Below are positions 51,230-60,371 of a DNA stretch of 64,000 nt, one piece after another. Position numbers and translations under genes: made by a program. Below the pieces are notes generated by a model that saw nothing but the letters and a program-made list of their open reading frames with translations, had not been told where the DNA came from and searched no databases. Location of the stretch: NCBI RefSeq assembly GCF_002387245.1, contig NZ_DGLD01000002.1:209391-273390 (forward strand), read 5' to 3'. The stretch comes from Brevundimonas sp. UBA4553 (GTDB taxonomy: Bacteria; Pseudomonadota; Alphaproteobacteria; Caulobacterales; Caulobacteraceae). Position 1 is the first letter of the stretch. Each line of letters starts with the position of its first letter.

Positions 51230-53332
51230 ATGGTTGATGCGCCGATCCTGATGAAGGACGGCTACGCGCGCCCCACCGGGCGCGACGCGCTCGGCTGGCT
51301 GCTGCGCGGCGACGTGGGGCTGGCGGTCGGCGTGATCGCGGTCATCATGCTGCTGATCCTGCCGATCCCGAAGATGCTTCTGGATCTGCTGCTGGCCATC
51401 TCCCTGGTGTCCAGCGTGCTGATCCTGATGACCGCCGTGATGATGAAGCGGCCGCTGGACTTCGCCATCTTCCCGACGGTGCTGCTGGTCTCAACCCTGT
51501 TTCGTCTGGGCCTCAACCTGGCCTCGACGCGCCTGATCCTGACCCACGGCCAGGAAGGCCACGACAGCGCCGGTCAGGTCATCAACGCCTTCGGCGAACT
51601 GATGATGGGCGGCAACTTCATCATCGGGGTGATCATCTTCGCCATCATCCTGGTGGTGAACTTCGTCGTCATCACCAAGGGCTCGACCCGTATCGCCGAG
51701 GTCTCGGCCCGCTTCACCCTGGACTCCATGCCGGGCAAGCAGATGGCCATCGACGCCGACCTGTCGTCGGGCCTGATCACCGAGGACCAGGCCAAGCTGC
51801 GCCGCAAGGAGCTGGAGCAGGAATCCACCTTCTTCGGGGCCATGGACGGCGCCTCGAAGTTTGTGCGCGGCGACGCCGTGGCCGGCCTGATCATCACCTT
51901 CATCAACGCCATCGGCGGCCTGCTGATCGGCGTGATGCAGCACGGCATGCCGGTAGGCGAGGCGGCCAACACCTATGTTCAACTGACCGTCGGCGACGGT
52001 CTGGTGACCCAGATCCCCGCCATTATCGTCTCGGTCGCCGCCGGCTTCCTGGTGTCGAAGGCGGGCGTCGAGGGTTCTGCGGACAAGGCCCTGGTCAGCC
52101 AGTTGGCCAGCAACCCGGTCAGCCTGGGCGTCGTCTCCGGCGCGGCGGGCCTGATCGGGCTGATCCCCGGGATGCCGTTGATCCCCTTCGCAGCCCTGGC
52201 CCTGGGCTCGGGCTTCATGGCGTGGAAGCTGGGGCGTGACCGTCTGAAGCCGGCCGTGATCGAGCCTGTGGACCTGGGCAAGCCCAAGGAGGACGTCGAG
52301 GAGCCGATCTCCACCGCCCTGACCATCGACGAGGTGAAGATCGAGCTGGGCTACGCCCTGCTGTCGCTGATCAACGATCTGGAGGGCCGGCGCCTGACCG
52401 ATCAGATCCGCGCCCTGCGCCGTTCGCTGGCTCAGGAGTACGGCTTCGTTATGCCCAGCGTGCGCATCCTCGACAATATGCGCCTGCCCAATCAGGGCTA
52501 CGCCATCCGCATCAAGGAGATGGAGGCCGGGGCCGGCGAGGTGCGTCTGTCCTCGCTGATGGCCATGGATCCGGCGGGCCGTCAGGTCGAGCTGCCGGGC
52601 GAGCACACGCGTGAACCCGCCTTCGGTCTGCCCGCCACCTGGATCGACGAGAACCTGCGCGAAGAGGCCACCTTCCGCGGCTACACCCTGGTCGATCCCT
52701 CGACGGTGCTGACCACGCACCTGACCGAGATCCTCAAGGAGAACATGGCCGAGCTTCTGTCCTACGCCGAGGTGCAGAAACTGCTGAACGAACTGACCGG
52801 CGAAGAGAAGAAGCTGGTCGAGGAGTTGATCCCGACCGTCGTCACCGTCACCACCCTGCAGCGCGTGCTGCAGAGCCTGCTTCGCGAAAAGGTCTCGATC
52901 CGCGACCTGCCGGCCATCCTCGAAGGTCTGGCCGAGGCCGCGCCGCACACCACCAGCGTCACCACCCTGGTCGAGCACGTCCGCACCCGTCTGGCGCGCC
53001 AGCTGTGCTGGTCCAATCGCGGCGACGACGGCGCCCTGCCCATCGTCACCCTGTCGCCGGACTGGGAGCAGGCCTTCGCCGAGAGCCTGATCGGCCCGGG
53101 CGAGGACAAGCAGTTGGCCATGGCCCCCAGTCGCTTGCAGGACTTCATCCGCAACGTCCGCGACGTCTTCGAGCGCGCCGCCATGGCGGGTGAGAACCCG
53201 GTCCTGCTGACGGGACCCCAGGTCCGCCCCTATGTCCGCTCCATCATCGAGCGCTTCCGCGGCCAGACGGTGGTGATGAGCCAGAACGAGGTCCACCCCA
53301 AGGCTCGTCTGCGGACCGTCGGCACGGTCTGA
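51230..53332 (+). CDS. flhA: Flagellar type III export gate protein FlhA
   Basis: FlhA is the inner-membrane export-gate protein of the flagellar secretion system. The 700-aa product has about eight membrane helices in the first 330 residues, the FHIPEP-type region FPTVLLVSTLFRLGLNLAST, STRIAEVSARFTLDSMPGKQMAIDADLSSG, and KLRRKELEQESTFFGAMDGA with ASKFVRGDAVAGLIIT. The large C-terminal cytoplasmic domain includes VPSVRILD-like MPSVRILDNMRLPNQGYAIR and LLNELTGEEKKLVEELIP. The start is 47 bp after the beta-lactamase stop. Confidence 0.96.
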   Translation: MVDAPILMKDGYARPTGRDALGWLLRGDVGLAVGVIAVIMLLILPIPKMLLDLLLAISLVSSVLILMTAVMMKRPLDFAIFPTVLLVSTLFRLGLNLASTRLILTHGQEGHDSAGQVINAFGELMMGGNFIIGVIIFAIILVVNFVVITKGSTRIAEVSARFTLDSMPGKQMAIDADLSSGLITEDQAKLRRKELEQESTFFGAMDGASKFVRGDAVAGLIITFINAIGGLLIGVMQHGMPVGEAANTYVQLTVGDGLVTQIPAIIVSVAAGFLVSKAGVEGSADKALVSQLASNPVSLGVVSGAAGLIGLIPGMPLIPFAALALGSGFMAWKLGRDRLKPAVIEPVDLGKPKEDVEEPISTALTIDEVKIELGYALLSLINDLEGRRLTDQIRALRRSLAQEYGFVMPSVRILDNMRLPNQGYAIRIKEMEAGAGEVRLSSLMAMDPAGRQVELPGEHTREPAFGLPATWIDENLREEATFRGYTLVDPSTVLTTHLTEILKENMAELLSYAEVQKLLNELTGEEKKLVEELIPTVVTVTTLQRVLQSLLREKVSIRDLPAILEGLAEAAPHTTSVTTLVEHVRTRLARQLCWSNRGDDGALPIVTLSPDWEQAFAESLIGPGEDKQLAMAPSRLQDFIRNVRDVFERAAMAGENPVLLTGPQVRPYVRSIIERFRGQTVVMSQNEVHPKARLRTVGTV

Positions 53333-53387
53333 CCGGCGGCGAGGTTAACGACTGGACTCAAGGGGTTCGGGCGATAAGCTGGCGGAC

Positions 53388-54920
53388 ATGAAACGCATCC
53401 GGCCGGCCCTGCGCACCTTTGGCGCCTTCCTGCGCACGCCGACCCTCAGTCGTTCGATCATCGCCTTGCTGGCGCTGGCCATCCTGCTGCTGCTGGCGGT
53501 GAACGCCGCCACCTTCGTCATGATCCAGCGCACGACCGCCTATAACGACACGGTCGATCACAGCCAGCAGGTTCGTCTGGCGGCCAAGGACGTGCTGAGC
53601 CTGCTGATCGACGCCGAGACGGGTCAGCGAGGCTTCATGCTGACCGCGCGAACCGAATATCTGAACGTCCACGATCGGGCTGTCGCCGCCTTGCCCGATG
53701 TCCTGGCGCGGCTGGACGGTCTGATCGGAGACGACCCGGAACTTACGCCCCGGGTGGCGCGGGTGCAGACCTACTATCAGGAGCGTATGGCGCTGATGGA
53801 TCGGACCATCGACCTGACGCGCACCGGGCGGATCGGCGAGGCGGTCTCCCTGATCCGCGGGGGGCGGGGCAAGGCGCTGATGGACGCCATGCGCGTCGAG
53901 CTGACGGCCATCGACGCTGTTCAGGCGCAGCGGCTGGTGGAGCGCACGCGTCAGTCGGAATGGGCGTCGGCGGTGACCGTGTCCGTCAACGCCCTCGCCG
54001 GCTTGTTGATCCTGATCCTGGCGGGGATCAGTGTCTGGCTGGTGCGCCGCTACGTCGAGGAAATCCAGACGGCGCATTTCGAACTCGATCGCGTCAACGC
54101 CGGTCTGGAAAACAAGGTGCGCGACCGCACCGCCGAACTGACCCGCGCCAACGAGGAGATCCAGCGCTTCGCCTATATCGTCAGCCATGACCTGCGGTCG
54201 CCTCTGGTCAATGTCATGGGCTACACCTCGGAACTCGAGCAGGTCGGTAAGGCGGTAGACGAAGAGCTGACCAGGCTGGATCAGTCTCATCCCGGCGCCA
54301 TCGACCCGGAATCCATTCGCGCCGTGCGCGAGGACGTGCCGGAAGCCGTGAACTTCATCCGCGCGTCGACGACCAAGATGGACGGTCTGATCAAGGCGAT
54401 CCTGCGTCTGTCGCGCGAGGGGCGCAGGGGCCTCGTGCCCGAGGTCCTGCCCATGACCGAACTGGTGCACGCCATCGCCGACAGCGTCAGCCACCAGGTC
54501 GTCGAAGTCGGCGGCTCCATCACGGTGCAGACCCTGCCGGAACTGGAAAGCGACCGCCTGTCGATCGAACAGATCTTCGGCAACCTGATCGACAACGCCG
54601 TCAAGTATCAGCAGCCGGGCCGCCCGATCCAGATCGTGGTCGAGGGCGAGGAGACGCCGGGCGGATGGATATCCTATCGCATCATCGACAACGGCCGCGG
54701 CGTGTCGGCGCGCGATCACGAGCGCATCTTCGAGCTGTTCCGACGCGCCGGGCGGCAGGACCAGCCCGGCGAGGGCCTCGGTCTGGCCTTCGTGCGCAAC
54801 AGCGTGCGTCGCCTCGGCGGCTCCATCGAAGTCGAGTCAGAACTTGGACAAGGCTCGACTTTCCATCTGAAATTCCCCACACGACTGATCACGCTGGGCG
54901 ACCAAGGAGACCGTTTGTGA
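53388..54920 (+). CDS. CHASE3-domain sensor histidine kinase
   Basis: The 510-aa inner-membrane kinase has TM1 at about 22-47, a periplasmic CHASE3 domain (about 48-188, with the marker AETGQRGFMLTARTEYL), TM2 at about 196-219, a coiled-coil linker, and HisKA with the phospho-His in IVSHDLRSPLVNVMGYTSEL (His267). HATPase_c follows: NLIDNAVKYQ, DNGRGVSARDHERIFELF and GEGLGLAFVRNSVRRLGG. This layout resembles bacteriophytochrome-like kinases that pair with single-domain receivers. Its stop overlaps the start of such a receiver (GTGA). A GANTC site and a TTAAC lie in the short gap after flhA. Confidence 0.92.
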   Translation: MKRIRPALRTFGAFLRTPTLSRSIIALLALAILLLLAVNAATFVMIQRTTAYNDTVDHSQQVRLAAKDVLSLLIDAETGQRGFMLTARTEYLNVHDRAVAALPDVLARLDGLIGDDPELTPRVARVQTYYQERMALMDRTIDLTRTGRIGEAVSLIRGGRGKALMDAMRVELTAIDAVQAQRLVERTRQSEWASAVTVSVNALAGLLILILAGISVWLVRRYVEEIQTAHFELDRVNAGLENKVRDRTAELTRANEEIQRFAYIVSHDLRSPLVNVMGYTSELEQVGKAVDEELTRLDQSHPGAIDPESIRAVREDVPEAVNFIRASTTKMDGLIKAILRLSREGRRGLVPEVLPMTELVHAIADSVSHQVVEVGGSITVQTLPELESDRLSIEQIFGNLIDNAVKYQQPGRPIQIVVEGEETPGGWISYRIIDNGRGVSARDHERIFELFRRAGRQDQPGEGLGLAFVRNSVRRLGGSIEVESELGQGSTFHLKFPTRLITLGDQGDRL

Positions 54921-55339
54921 GCCACTCGGTGAAGATCGTCATGGTCGAGGACGACCACGGCCACGCCAAGCTGATCGAGAAGAACATCCGGCGCGCCAAT
55001 ATCGGCAACGACATCGCCCACTTCGATCACGGCGACGCCGCGCTGGACTATCTGTTCAGCGAGGAGGTTCGCGCCAATGGTCCGCTGCTGATCCTGCTCG
55101 ACCTGAACTTGCCCGATATGTCGGGCACGGACATCCTGGAAAAGGTCAAGTCGGACGAGCGGCTGCGGCGTGCGCCGGTCGTGGTCCTGACCACCACCGA
55201 CGACCGGGCCGAGATCCAGCGCTGCTACGACCTCGGCTGCAATGTCTACATCACCAAGCCGGTCGACTACGAAGCCTTCGCGGGGGCGATCCGCCAGCTG
55301 GGCCTGTTCCTGTCCGTGATGCAGGCGCCGGAGATCTGA
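54917..55339 (+). CDS. Single-domain response regulator (Rcp1-like)
   Basis: The 140-aa stand-alone receiver has VEDDHGHAKLIEKNIRRANI, phospho-Asp about 62 in LLILLDLNLPDMSGTDILEK, PVVVLTTTDDRAEIQRCYDL and VYITKPVDYEAFAGAIRQLG (conserved Lys). There is no output domain. The YFxx/Rcp1-like form is typical of receivers that shuttle phosphate from phytochrome/CHASE-type kinases. GTG 54917 overlaps the kinase stop, so the two are made together. Confidence 0.92.
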   Translation: MSHSVKIVMVEDDHGHAKLIEKNIRRANIGNDIAHFDHGDAALDYLFSEEVRANGPLLILLDLNLPDMSGTDILEKVKSDERLRRAPVVVLTTTDDRAEIQRCYDLGCNVYITKPVDYEAFAGAIRQLGLFLSVMQAPEI

Positions 55340-55344
55340 GCGGC

Positions 55345-56385
55345 GTGACCGAAGCGGCTGCTCCCATTCGCCTGCTCTATATCGACGACGACCGCGGACT
55401 GTCCCGGCTCGTCCAGAAGGAGCTGGGCCGTCACGGCTACACGGTGACCTGCGCGCCGGACGCCGACGCCGGCTATGAGGCCCTTCAGGCGGGGCAGTTC
55501 GACATCTGCGCCCTGGATCACTACATGCCGGGGCGCGAGGGGCTGGACGTCCTGCCGGACATCCTGGCCCTGCCGACGCCGCCGCCGGTGGTCTATGTCA
55601 CCGGGGCTCAGGACGGGCGCATCGCCGTGGCCGCCCTGCGCGCCGGCGCGGCCGACTACGTCATCAAGGACGTGTCCGAGGACTTCACCGCCCTGCTGCG
55701 ATCGGCGGTCGAGGACGCCCTTCTGCGCCGCCGCCTGGAGCGTGAGAACGAGGCGGTCCAGGAAGAGGTCCGCCTGGCCCGCGACCGCGCCGAGGCCATG
55801 CTGCGCGAGGTCAATCACCGGGTCGGCAACTCCCTGCAACTGGTGTCCAGCTTCATCTCCCTGCAGCTGCGCCAGCTGGCGGACGAGGGGGCCCGTTCGG
55901 CCCTGCGCGAGGCCCAGGTTCGCATCGAGGCCGTGGCCCACGTCCACCGTCGTCTCTACACATCGTCCGATCTCGGGACCGTGGCGATGGATGAGTATCT
56001 GGCGGGGCTGGTCGAGGAGCTGGGCAAGTCCGTCGGGCCCGGCGACGGCTCGCCGCGGCTGGCGCTGCGGGCCGAGCCGATGCGCGTCACCACCGATCAG
56101 GCCGTGTCCCTCGGCGTCATCGTCACCGAACTGGTCACCAACGCCGTCAAATACGCCTACGCGCCGGGCGAGGGCGGTGAAATCCGTGTGGTGCTGGAGG
56201 GCGCCGTCGAAGGGCGGGCTATCCTGACGGTCGAGGACGACGGTCCCGGTCTGGGCGACGGTACGCCAAAGGGCACTGGCCTGGGCTCGAAGATCGTATC
56301 GGCCATGGCCGGGGGGCTGCGTTCGGCGGTTGAGTTCGACGCCGATCATCCGGGCGTGCGAGCGCGACTGGTCTTTGATCTTTAG
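55345..56385 (+). CDS. Receiver-HWE/HisKA_2 hybrid histidine kinase
   Basis: The 346-aa cytoplasmic protein has an N-terminal receiver domain (LLYIDDDRGLSRLVQKELGR, phospho-Asp about 58 in ICALDHYMPGREGLDVL, VVYVTGAQDGRIAVAALRAG) joined by a coiled linker (RRRLERENEAVQEEVRLARD) to a HisKA_2/HWE-type dimerisation domain with the phospho-His in MLREVNHRVGNSLQLVSSFI (His158), then an ATPase domain (LVTNAVKYAYAPGEGGEIRV, VEDDGPGLGDGTPKGTGLGS). It starts 5 bp after the single receiver, completing a three-gene set. Such N-receiver HWE kinases often act in general stress or phosphorelay branches; the output here is unknown. Confidence 0.9.
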   Translation: MTEAAAPIRLLYIDDDRGLSRLVQKELGRHGYTVTCAPDADAGYEALQAGQFDICALDHYMPGREGLDVLPDILALPTPPPVVYVTGAQDGRIAVAALRAGAADYVIKDVSEDFTALLRSAVEDALLRRRLERENEAVQEEVRLARDRAEAMLREVNHRVGNSLQLVSSFISLQLRQLADEGARSALREAQVRIEAVAHVHRRLYTSSDLGTVAMDEYLAGLVEELGKSVGPGDGSPRLALRAEPMRVTTDQAVSLGVIVTELVTNAVKYAYAPGEGGEIRVVLEGAVEGRAILTVEDDGPGLGDGTPKGTGLGSKIVSAMAGGLRSAVEFDADHPGVRARLVFDL

Positions 56386-56425
56386 GGTCTTTCGCACCCT
56401 CGGACAGACGCGTTAGTCTGCCGCG

Positions 56426-56872
56426 ATGAAGCTTCAGTTTGGAACGGCCCGTCCGGGCCTCGATTACATTCATCGCCCCGCCGCCTTTGGTCTGGCTGAG
56501 CGTGAAGGGCGACTGGCCTGCGTCCGCGTGGACCGGGGCGAGGGCAGCTACTTCGATCTGCCTGGCGGCGCCGTCGATGGCGAGGAAAGCGAGCAGCAGG
56601 CCCTGGTCCGCGAGTTTGCAGAAGAGACGGGGCTGATTATCCAACCCGAGGATCGTCTGGTCGAAGCCGCCCAGTATTTCCGTAAGACGGACGGTTCTCC
56701 GGTCAACAACGCTGGCGGGTTCTGGACCGCGCGCATCACCGGCTTCGACGCCTCGGCGCAATGCGAAGCCGACCATGAGCTGGTCTGGCTGGACCCGTTG
56801 GAGGCCGTGTCGCGCCTGCGCCACGAAGCGCACGCCTGGGCGGTGGCCAGATGGCTGAGGTCGAAAATCTAG
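56426..56872 (+). CDS. Nudix hydrolase
   Basis: The 148-aa protein has the full Nudix box G-x5-E-x7-REUxEExGU in GGAVDGEESEQQALVREFAE then ETGL. It opens with FGTARPGLDYIHRPAAFGLA, the pattern of Nudix proteins near DNA/nucleotide sanitation genes. Substrate is unknown (nucleotide diphosphate linked to X). Its ATG 56426 is 40 bp after the kinase gene. Confidence 0.88.
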   Translation: MKLQFGTARPGLDYIHRPAAFGLAEREGRLACVRVDRGEGSYFDLPGGAVDGEESEQQALVREFAEETGLIIQPEDRLVEAAQYFRKTDGSPVNNAGGFWTARITGFDASAQCEADHELVWLDPLEAVSRLRHEAHAWAVARWLRSKI

Positions 56873-56947
56873 GGAACCTGGACGGCGGCGAACGGTTGTT
56901 TCTGTCGAGCGCCGTCAGGTGGGCGGCGTCCCAACATGGAGTTTCCT

Positions 56948-57130
56948 ATGCCGGATCAAGACCGTATCGAGGGCGCCGCCAAGAACATGGGCGGCAAGAT
57001 CAAGGAAGCCGCCGGCAAGGTGACCGGCGACGAAAAACTGAAGGCCGAAGGCCGCGCCGATCAGGTCGAAGGCAAGGTCCAGAACGCCGTGGGCGGCCTC
57101 AAGGACACCCTGCGCGACGGCAAACACTAA
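56948..57130 (+). CDS. CsbD-family stress-response protein
   Basis: The 60-aa, highly charged, Lys/Gly/Asp-rich protein has the CsbD pattern: DRIEGAAKNMGGKIKEAAGK followed by VTGDEKLKAEGRADQVEGKV and NAVGGLKDTLRDG. The family is widespread in bacteria, often induced by general stress, with unknown molecular function. The start is ATG 56948; it is followed by a strong terminator. Confidence 0.92.
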   Translation: MPDQDRIEGAAKNMGGKIKEAAGKVTGDEKLKAEGRADQVEGKVQNAVGGLKDTLRDGKH

Positions 57131-57151
57131 ACGCCCGTTTGCACCGATCAG

Positions 57152-57181
57152 GCCGTCGCCCGAAAAGGGCGACGGCTTTTT
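57152..57181 (+). terminator. Rho-independent terminator after csbD-like gene
   Basis: A perfect 10-bp stem GCCGTCGCCC / GGGCGACGGC with a GAAAA loop and five Ts, 21 bp after the stop. It separates the csbD-like gene from the convergent secreted-protein gene at 57192. Confidence 0.9.
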
Positions 57182-57191
57182 CATGCGCGGA

Positions 57192-57695
57192 TCAGTCGCC
57201 GCCCAGGCGGATACGCAGGCCCTCCGGCTCACGCTGTTCGCCCGCCGCCGGGCGACAGTCGCTGTTGAAGGCGAGTGCGCCGCTGGGCGTGCGCTGGGGA
57301 CGGCTGTCGCAGACCTTTTCCTGCGGCGCGGGCGTGCCGAGCGCGGCGACCGGCCGGGGCCCGCACTGCATGGCATAGCCGTTCGCCGCCGTGCCGGGCG
57401 TGCAGTTTTCCAGCGCCGCAGAGGGGCGCAGACCATCAGGCAGGCGATCGCCCATGGCGGCGGCCAACGTCACCCTGACCCGCGCCTGGCAATGCTCCAG
57501 CGGTTCATCCTTGCGAATGAAGGGGCTGCACTGGGACCGCTCCCAACCATAGGGGTCGGCCAGGGCGTGGGCGGTCAGGACGGGGGCGGGGGTCGCCTCG
57601 GCGATCTCTTCGACGGGGGCGGGGGGATCGTCGGACCAGATCACGACCGGCGTGGCCTGTTGCAGCGCCAGAGCGAAAAGCAGAGCCGTCGTCAT
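57192..57695 (-). CDS. Hypothetical secreted protein
   Basis: The 167-aa product begins MTTALLFALALQQATPVVIW, a short signal-like N terminus. The body is Pro/Ala-rich with five or more cysteines (QCSPFIRKDEPLEHCQAR, NCTPG, QCGPR, VCDSR, DCRPA), suggesting disulfides in the periplasm. I do not recognise a family. The cysteines and periplasmic setting could link it to the DsbA-like proteins, but nothing in the sequence shows that. Confidence 0.65.
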   Translation of the reverse strand: MTTALLFALALQQATPVVIWSDDPPAPVEEIAEATPAPVLTAHALADPYGWERSQCSPFIRKDEPLEHCQARVRVTLAAAMGDRLPDGLRPSAALENCTPGTAANGYAMQCGPRPVAALGTPAPQEKVCDSRPQRTPSGALAFNSDCRPAAGEQREPEGLRIRLGGD

Positions 57696-57735
57696 CGCGT
57701 CCCTCCTTGATGTGAAGCCTTCCCGGCTCAGACCT

Positions 57736-58914
57736 CTACCGTGTCAGCGCCCGCATGGCCTTGTCCAGCCCGTCCAGCGTCAGGGGATACATTCGTTGGT
57801 CCATGACCTCCCGGATCAGGCCGACCGACTGGGTATAGCTCCAGTAGCGCTCGGTGACGGGGTTCAGCCAGACCGACTTGTCCCATTGCTGGCGGGCGCG
57901 TTTCAGCCAGACGGCGCCGGCCTCCTCGTTCCAGTGCTCGACCGAACCGCCCGGCATGGTGATCTCATAGGGGCTCATGGTGGCGTCGCCGACGAAGATG
58001 GCGCGCCAGTCGCCGGGATATTTGTTCAGCACGTCCCAGGTCGGGATCTTCTCGCTGTGCCGCCGCCGATTGTCCTTCCACACCCCTTCATAGAGGCAGT
58101 TGTGGAAGTAGAAGAACTCCAGGTTCTTGAACTCGGTCTTGGCCGCCGAGAACAGCTCCTCGCACAGCTTGATATGGCCATCCATCGAGCCGCCGATGTC
58201 GAGGAACAGCAGGACCTTGATCGTATTGCGCCGCTCGGGCCGCATCTGGATATCCAGCCAGCCCTGACGCGCCGTGCCGTCGATGGTGCCGTCCATGTCC
58301 AGCTCGTCGGCCGCGCCTTCACGCGCGAACCGGCGTAGACGGCGCAGGGCGACCTTGATGTTGCGGGTGCCCAGTTCGACCGTGTCGTCCAGGTTCCTGT
58401 ATTCGCGCTTCTCCCAGACCTTGACCGCGCGGCCCTGCTTGCCGGGCCCGCCGATGCGCACGCCTTCAGGATTATAGCCGCCGTGGCCGAAGGGGCTGGT
58501 CCCGCCCGTGCCGATCCAGCGGTTGCCGCCTTCGTGGCGGCCCTTCTGCTCCTCCAGGCGCTGCTTCAGCGTCTCCATCAGCTTGTCGAAGCCGCCCAGC
58601 GCCTCGATCTGGGCCTTTTCCTCGTCGGTCAGGAACTTCTCGGTCAGCAGCCGCAGCCAGTCCTCGGGAATGTCGGTGGTCAGGTCCTCGCCCGCGCCGA
58701 CCGTCTCCAACCCCTTGAACACCTTGCCGAAGACCTGATCGAACCGATCATAGTGCTTCTCGTCCTTGACCAGCACCGCCCGCGACAGGTGGTAGAAGGC
58801 CTCGACGTCCCGCCCCGCCACGTCCTTGTCCATGGCCTCCATCAGATGGAGCCATTCCTTCAGCGAAACCGGAACACGGGCTTCGCGCAGGGCGGTGAAG
58901 AAGGGCAGGAGCAT
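57736..58914 (-). CDS. VWA domain-containing protein (CoxE-like)
   Basis: The 392-aa protein matches the von Willebrand factor A/CoxE-like family, often next to MoxR-type AAA+ ATPases. N-terminal region: MLLPFFTALREARVPVSLKE and VFKGLETVGAGEDL. The VWA domain has the metal-site DxGxS in FLDIGGSMDGHIKLCEELFS with the T-loop GDATMSPYEITMPGG. The start at 58914 opens the conserved N terminus; the long upstream frame is antisense to other genes and rejected. No MoxR ATPase is visible downstream in the window, though it could lie elsewhere. Confidence 0.87.
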   Translation of the reverse strand: MLLPFFTALREARVPVSLKEWLHLMEAMDKDVAGRDVEAFYHLSRAVLVKDEKHYDRFDQVFGKVFKGLETVGAGEDLTTDIPEDWLRLLTEKFLTDEEKAQIEALGGFDKLMETLKQRLEEQKGRHEGGNRWIGTGGTSPFGHGGYNPEGVRIGGPGKQGRAVKVWEKREYRNLDDTVELGTRNIKVALRRLRRFAREGAADELDMDGTIDGTARQGWLDIQMRPERRNTIKVLLFLDIGGSMDGHIKLCEELFSAAKTEFKNLEFFYFHNCLYEGVWKDNRRRHSEKIPTWDVLNKYPGDWRAIFVGDATMSPYEITMPGGSVEHWNEEAGAVWLKRARQQWDKSVWLNPVTERYWSYTQSVGLIREVMDQRMYPLTLDGLDKAMRALTR

Positions 58915-58934
58915 AGGCTCAGACTGGGCCGCGA

Positions 58935-59462
58935 TCAGCCGCGCCGCAAGATGAACTCGTGGTCGTTCCAGGCGCCGACCGGGTAATCGTACTCGCCCGC
59001 CTTCTCGAAGCCGTAGGCGGCGTAGAGCTTCCGGGCCTTTTCGTTGCCGCTCCACACGCCGATCCACAGGGGGCCGTCGGTATTGGCCTCCATCCATTCC
59101 AGCGCCAGCTTCAGCAGCTTCGTTCCCAGGCCCAGACCCTGCGCGTCGCGGCTGATGTAGAGGCGGCGCAGCTCGACGTCGCCCGAATGGGCGTCGGGAT
59201 GGGGCAGGGTGTTCGGCCCGGTGTTGGCGAAACCCAGAATCTCGCCGTCGCGGTCGGCCACCCACCAGGCGGCGCCGGGTTCGGCCAGTTTGGTCTGGAG
59301 GGTCTCGACGCTGAAGCTCTTGTCGAGGAAGGCGGCCAGGTCGTCGGCGGGGTAGGGGATGCCGAAACCCTCGACAAAGGTGTCCACAAAGGTCTGTCGA
59401 CCCAGCGCGGCCAGGGCGGCGGCGTCGTCGGGTCGGGCGGGGCGGATCACGGGCTCGGTCAT
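58935..59462 (-). CDS. GNAT-family N-acetyltransferase
   Basis: The 175-aa GCN5-related acetyltransferase shows TEPVIRPARPDDAAALAALG at the N terminus, motif A with acetyl-CoA loop RDAQGLGLGTKLLKLALEW, LWIGVWSGNEKARKLYAAYG (motif B) and the C-terminal strand EYDYPVGAWNDHEFILRR. Substrate unknown. The start at 59462 is right before the domain. Confidence 0.9.
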   Translation of the reverse strand: MTEPVIRPARPDDAAALAALGRQTFVDTFVEGFGIPYPADDLAAFLDKSFSVETLQTKLAEPGAAWWVADRDGEILGFANTGPNTLPHPDAHSGDVELRRLYISRDAQGLGLGTKLLKLALEWMEANTDGPLWIGVWSGNEKARKLYAAYGFEKAGEYDYPVGAWNDHEFILRRG

Positions 59463-59682
59463 GTCCCGGCCATAGCGCCGAGCGACCCGGCGGTCGAGAG
59501 CGGGCAGGGCGCTCGCGAGGCTGTCATCGCTTGGTGGTTGCAGGGGCGCGCGCCGGGGGCTACGACCATAGTCCAAGGGGTCGACAAAACGCTGGCCTCG
59601 TCAACCGCAATCGGGGGGATTGAGGGACGCCAAAGCCTTGATTTCACAGGCCGCTCCCCGTGCTATGACGTCTCCCGCTCTC

Positions 59683-60321
59683 ATGACCCACACCGAATCC
59701 GTTGCATCCACGCCTTCTGAGGCGCCCCGCGCCGTTCAGGCGGAGCCGGTGTTCGGCGCGATCATTCTGGCGCGCCATGGCGAGCCCGCCCTGTCGCGTA
59801 AATGCCTGATCAGTTCGGACGAATATCGCGACTGGTGGGGACGCTACGAAGTCGGCGGCTTGCGCGCCGGCCAGACGCCGCCGCAGACCCTGTTGAGCGC
59901 CGCCGAGGGCGCGGGCGCCATCTACGCCTCGTCGCGTCGGCGCGCCCAGGAAACGGCTCGCGCCGTGGCCCGCGACCGCGAGGTCCTGGTCGACGCCCTG
60001 TTTATCGAGGCCCCTCTGCCGCCGCCGCATTTCCCGTCGTGGATCAAGCTGTCGCCACGCTACTGGGGCGTGATTTCGCGCTTCTGGTGGCATGTCTTCA
60101 ACCACCACGAAGGCCAGGAAACCCGCGCCGAGGCCGAGGTTCGGGCCGATCAGGCCGCTCGCATCCTGATCGCCCGAGCGTCGGAGGGGCACGACGTCCT
60201 GGTGCTGGCCCACGGCTACTTCAACCACATGGTCGGCCAGAAGCTGAAGCTGCACGGCTGGCGTCTGGCCCACAACCAGGGCTTCAAATACTGGTCACAA
60301 CGTCGCTACGAGAAGCGCTGA
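59683..60321 (+). CDS. Histidine phosphatase family protein
   Basis: The 212-aa protein of the phosphoglycerate mutase-like branch-2-type histidine phosphatase superfamily has the catalytic motif ILARHGEPALSRK (His within RHG), a second His in VLVLAHGYFNHMVG, and an Arg in YASSRRRAQETARAVA. Start: ATG 59683 gives MTHTES; an in-frame ATG at 59665 is possible. Substrate is unknown (sugar phosphate or phosphoprotein). The 220-bp gap before it shows no recognised RNA gene. Confidence 0.87.
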   Translation: MTHTESVASTPSEAPRAVQAEPVFGAIILARHGEPALSRKCLISSDEYRDWWGRYEVGGLRAGQTPPQTLLSAAEGAGAIYASSRRRAQETARAVARDREVLVDALFIEAPLPPPHFPSWIKLSPRYWGVISRFWWHVFNHHEGQETRAEAEVRADQAARILIARASEGHDVLVLAHGYFNHMVGQKLKLHGWRLAHNQGFKYWSQRRYEKR

Positions 60322-60371
60322 CGCCTTTCGTCGTTGATGCGCCGCGCGGGCGTCTCTAGGTTGCCCGCATC

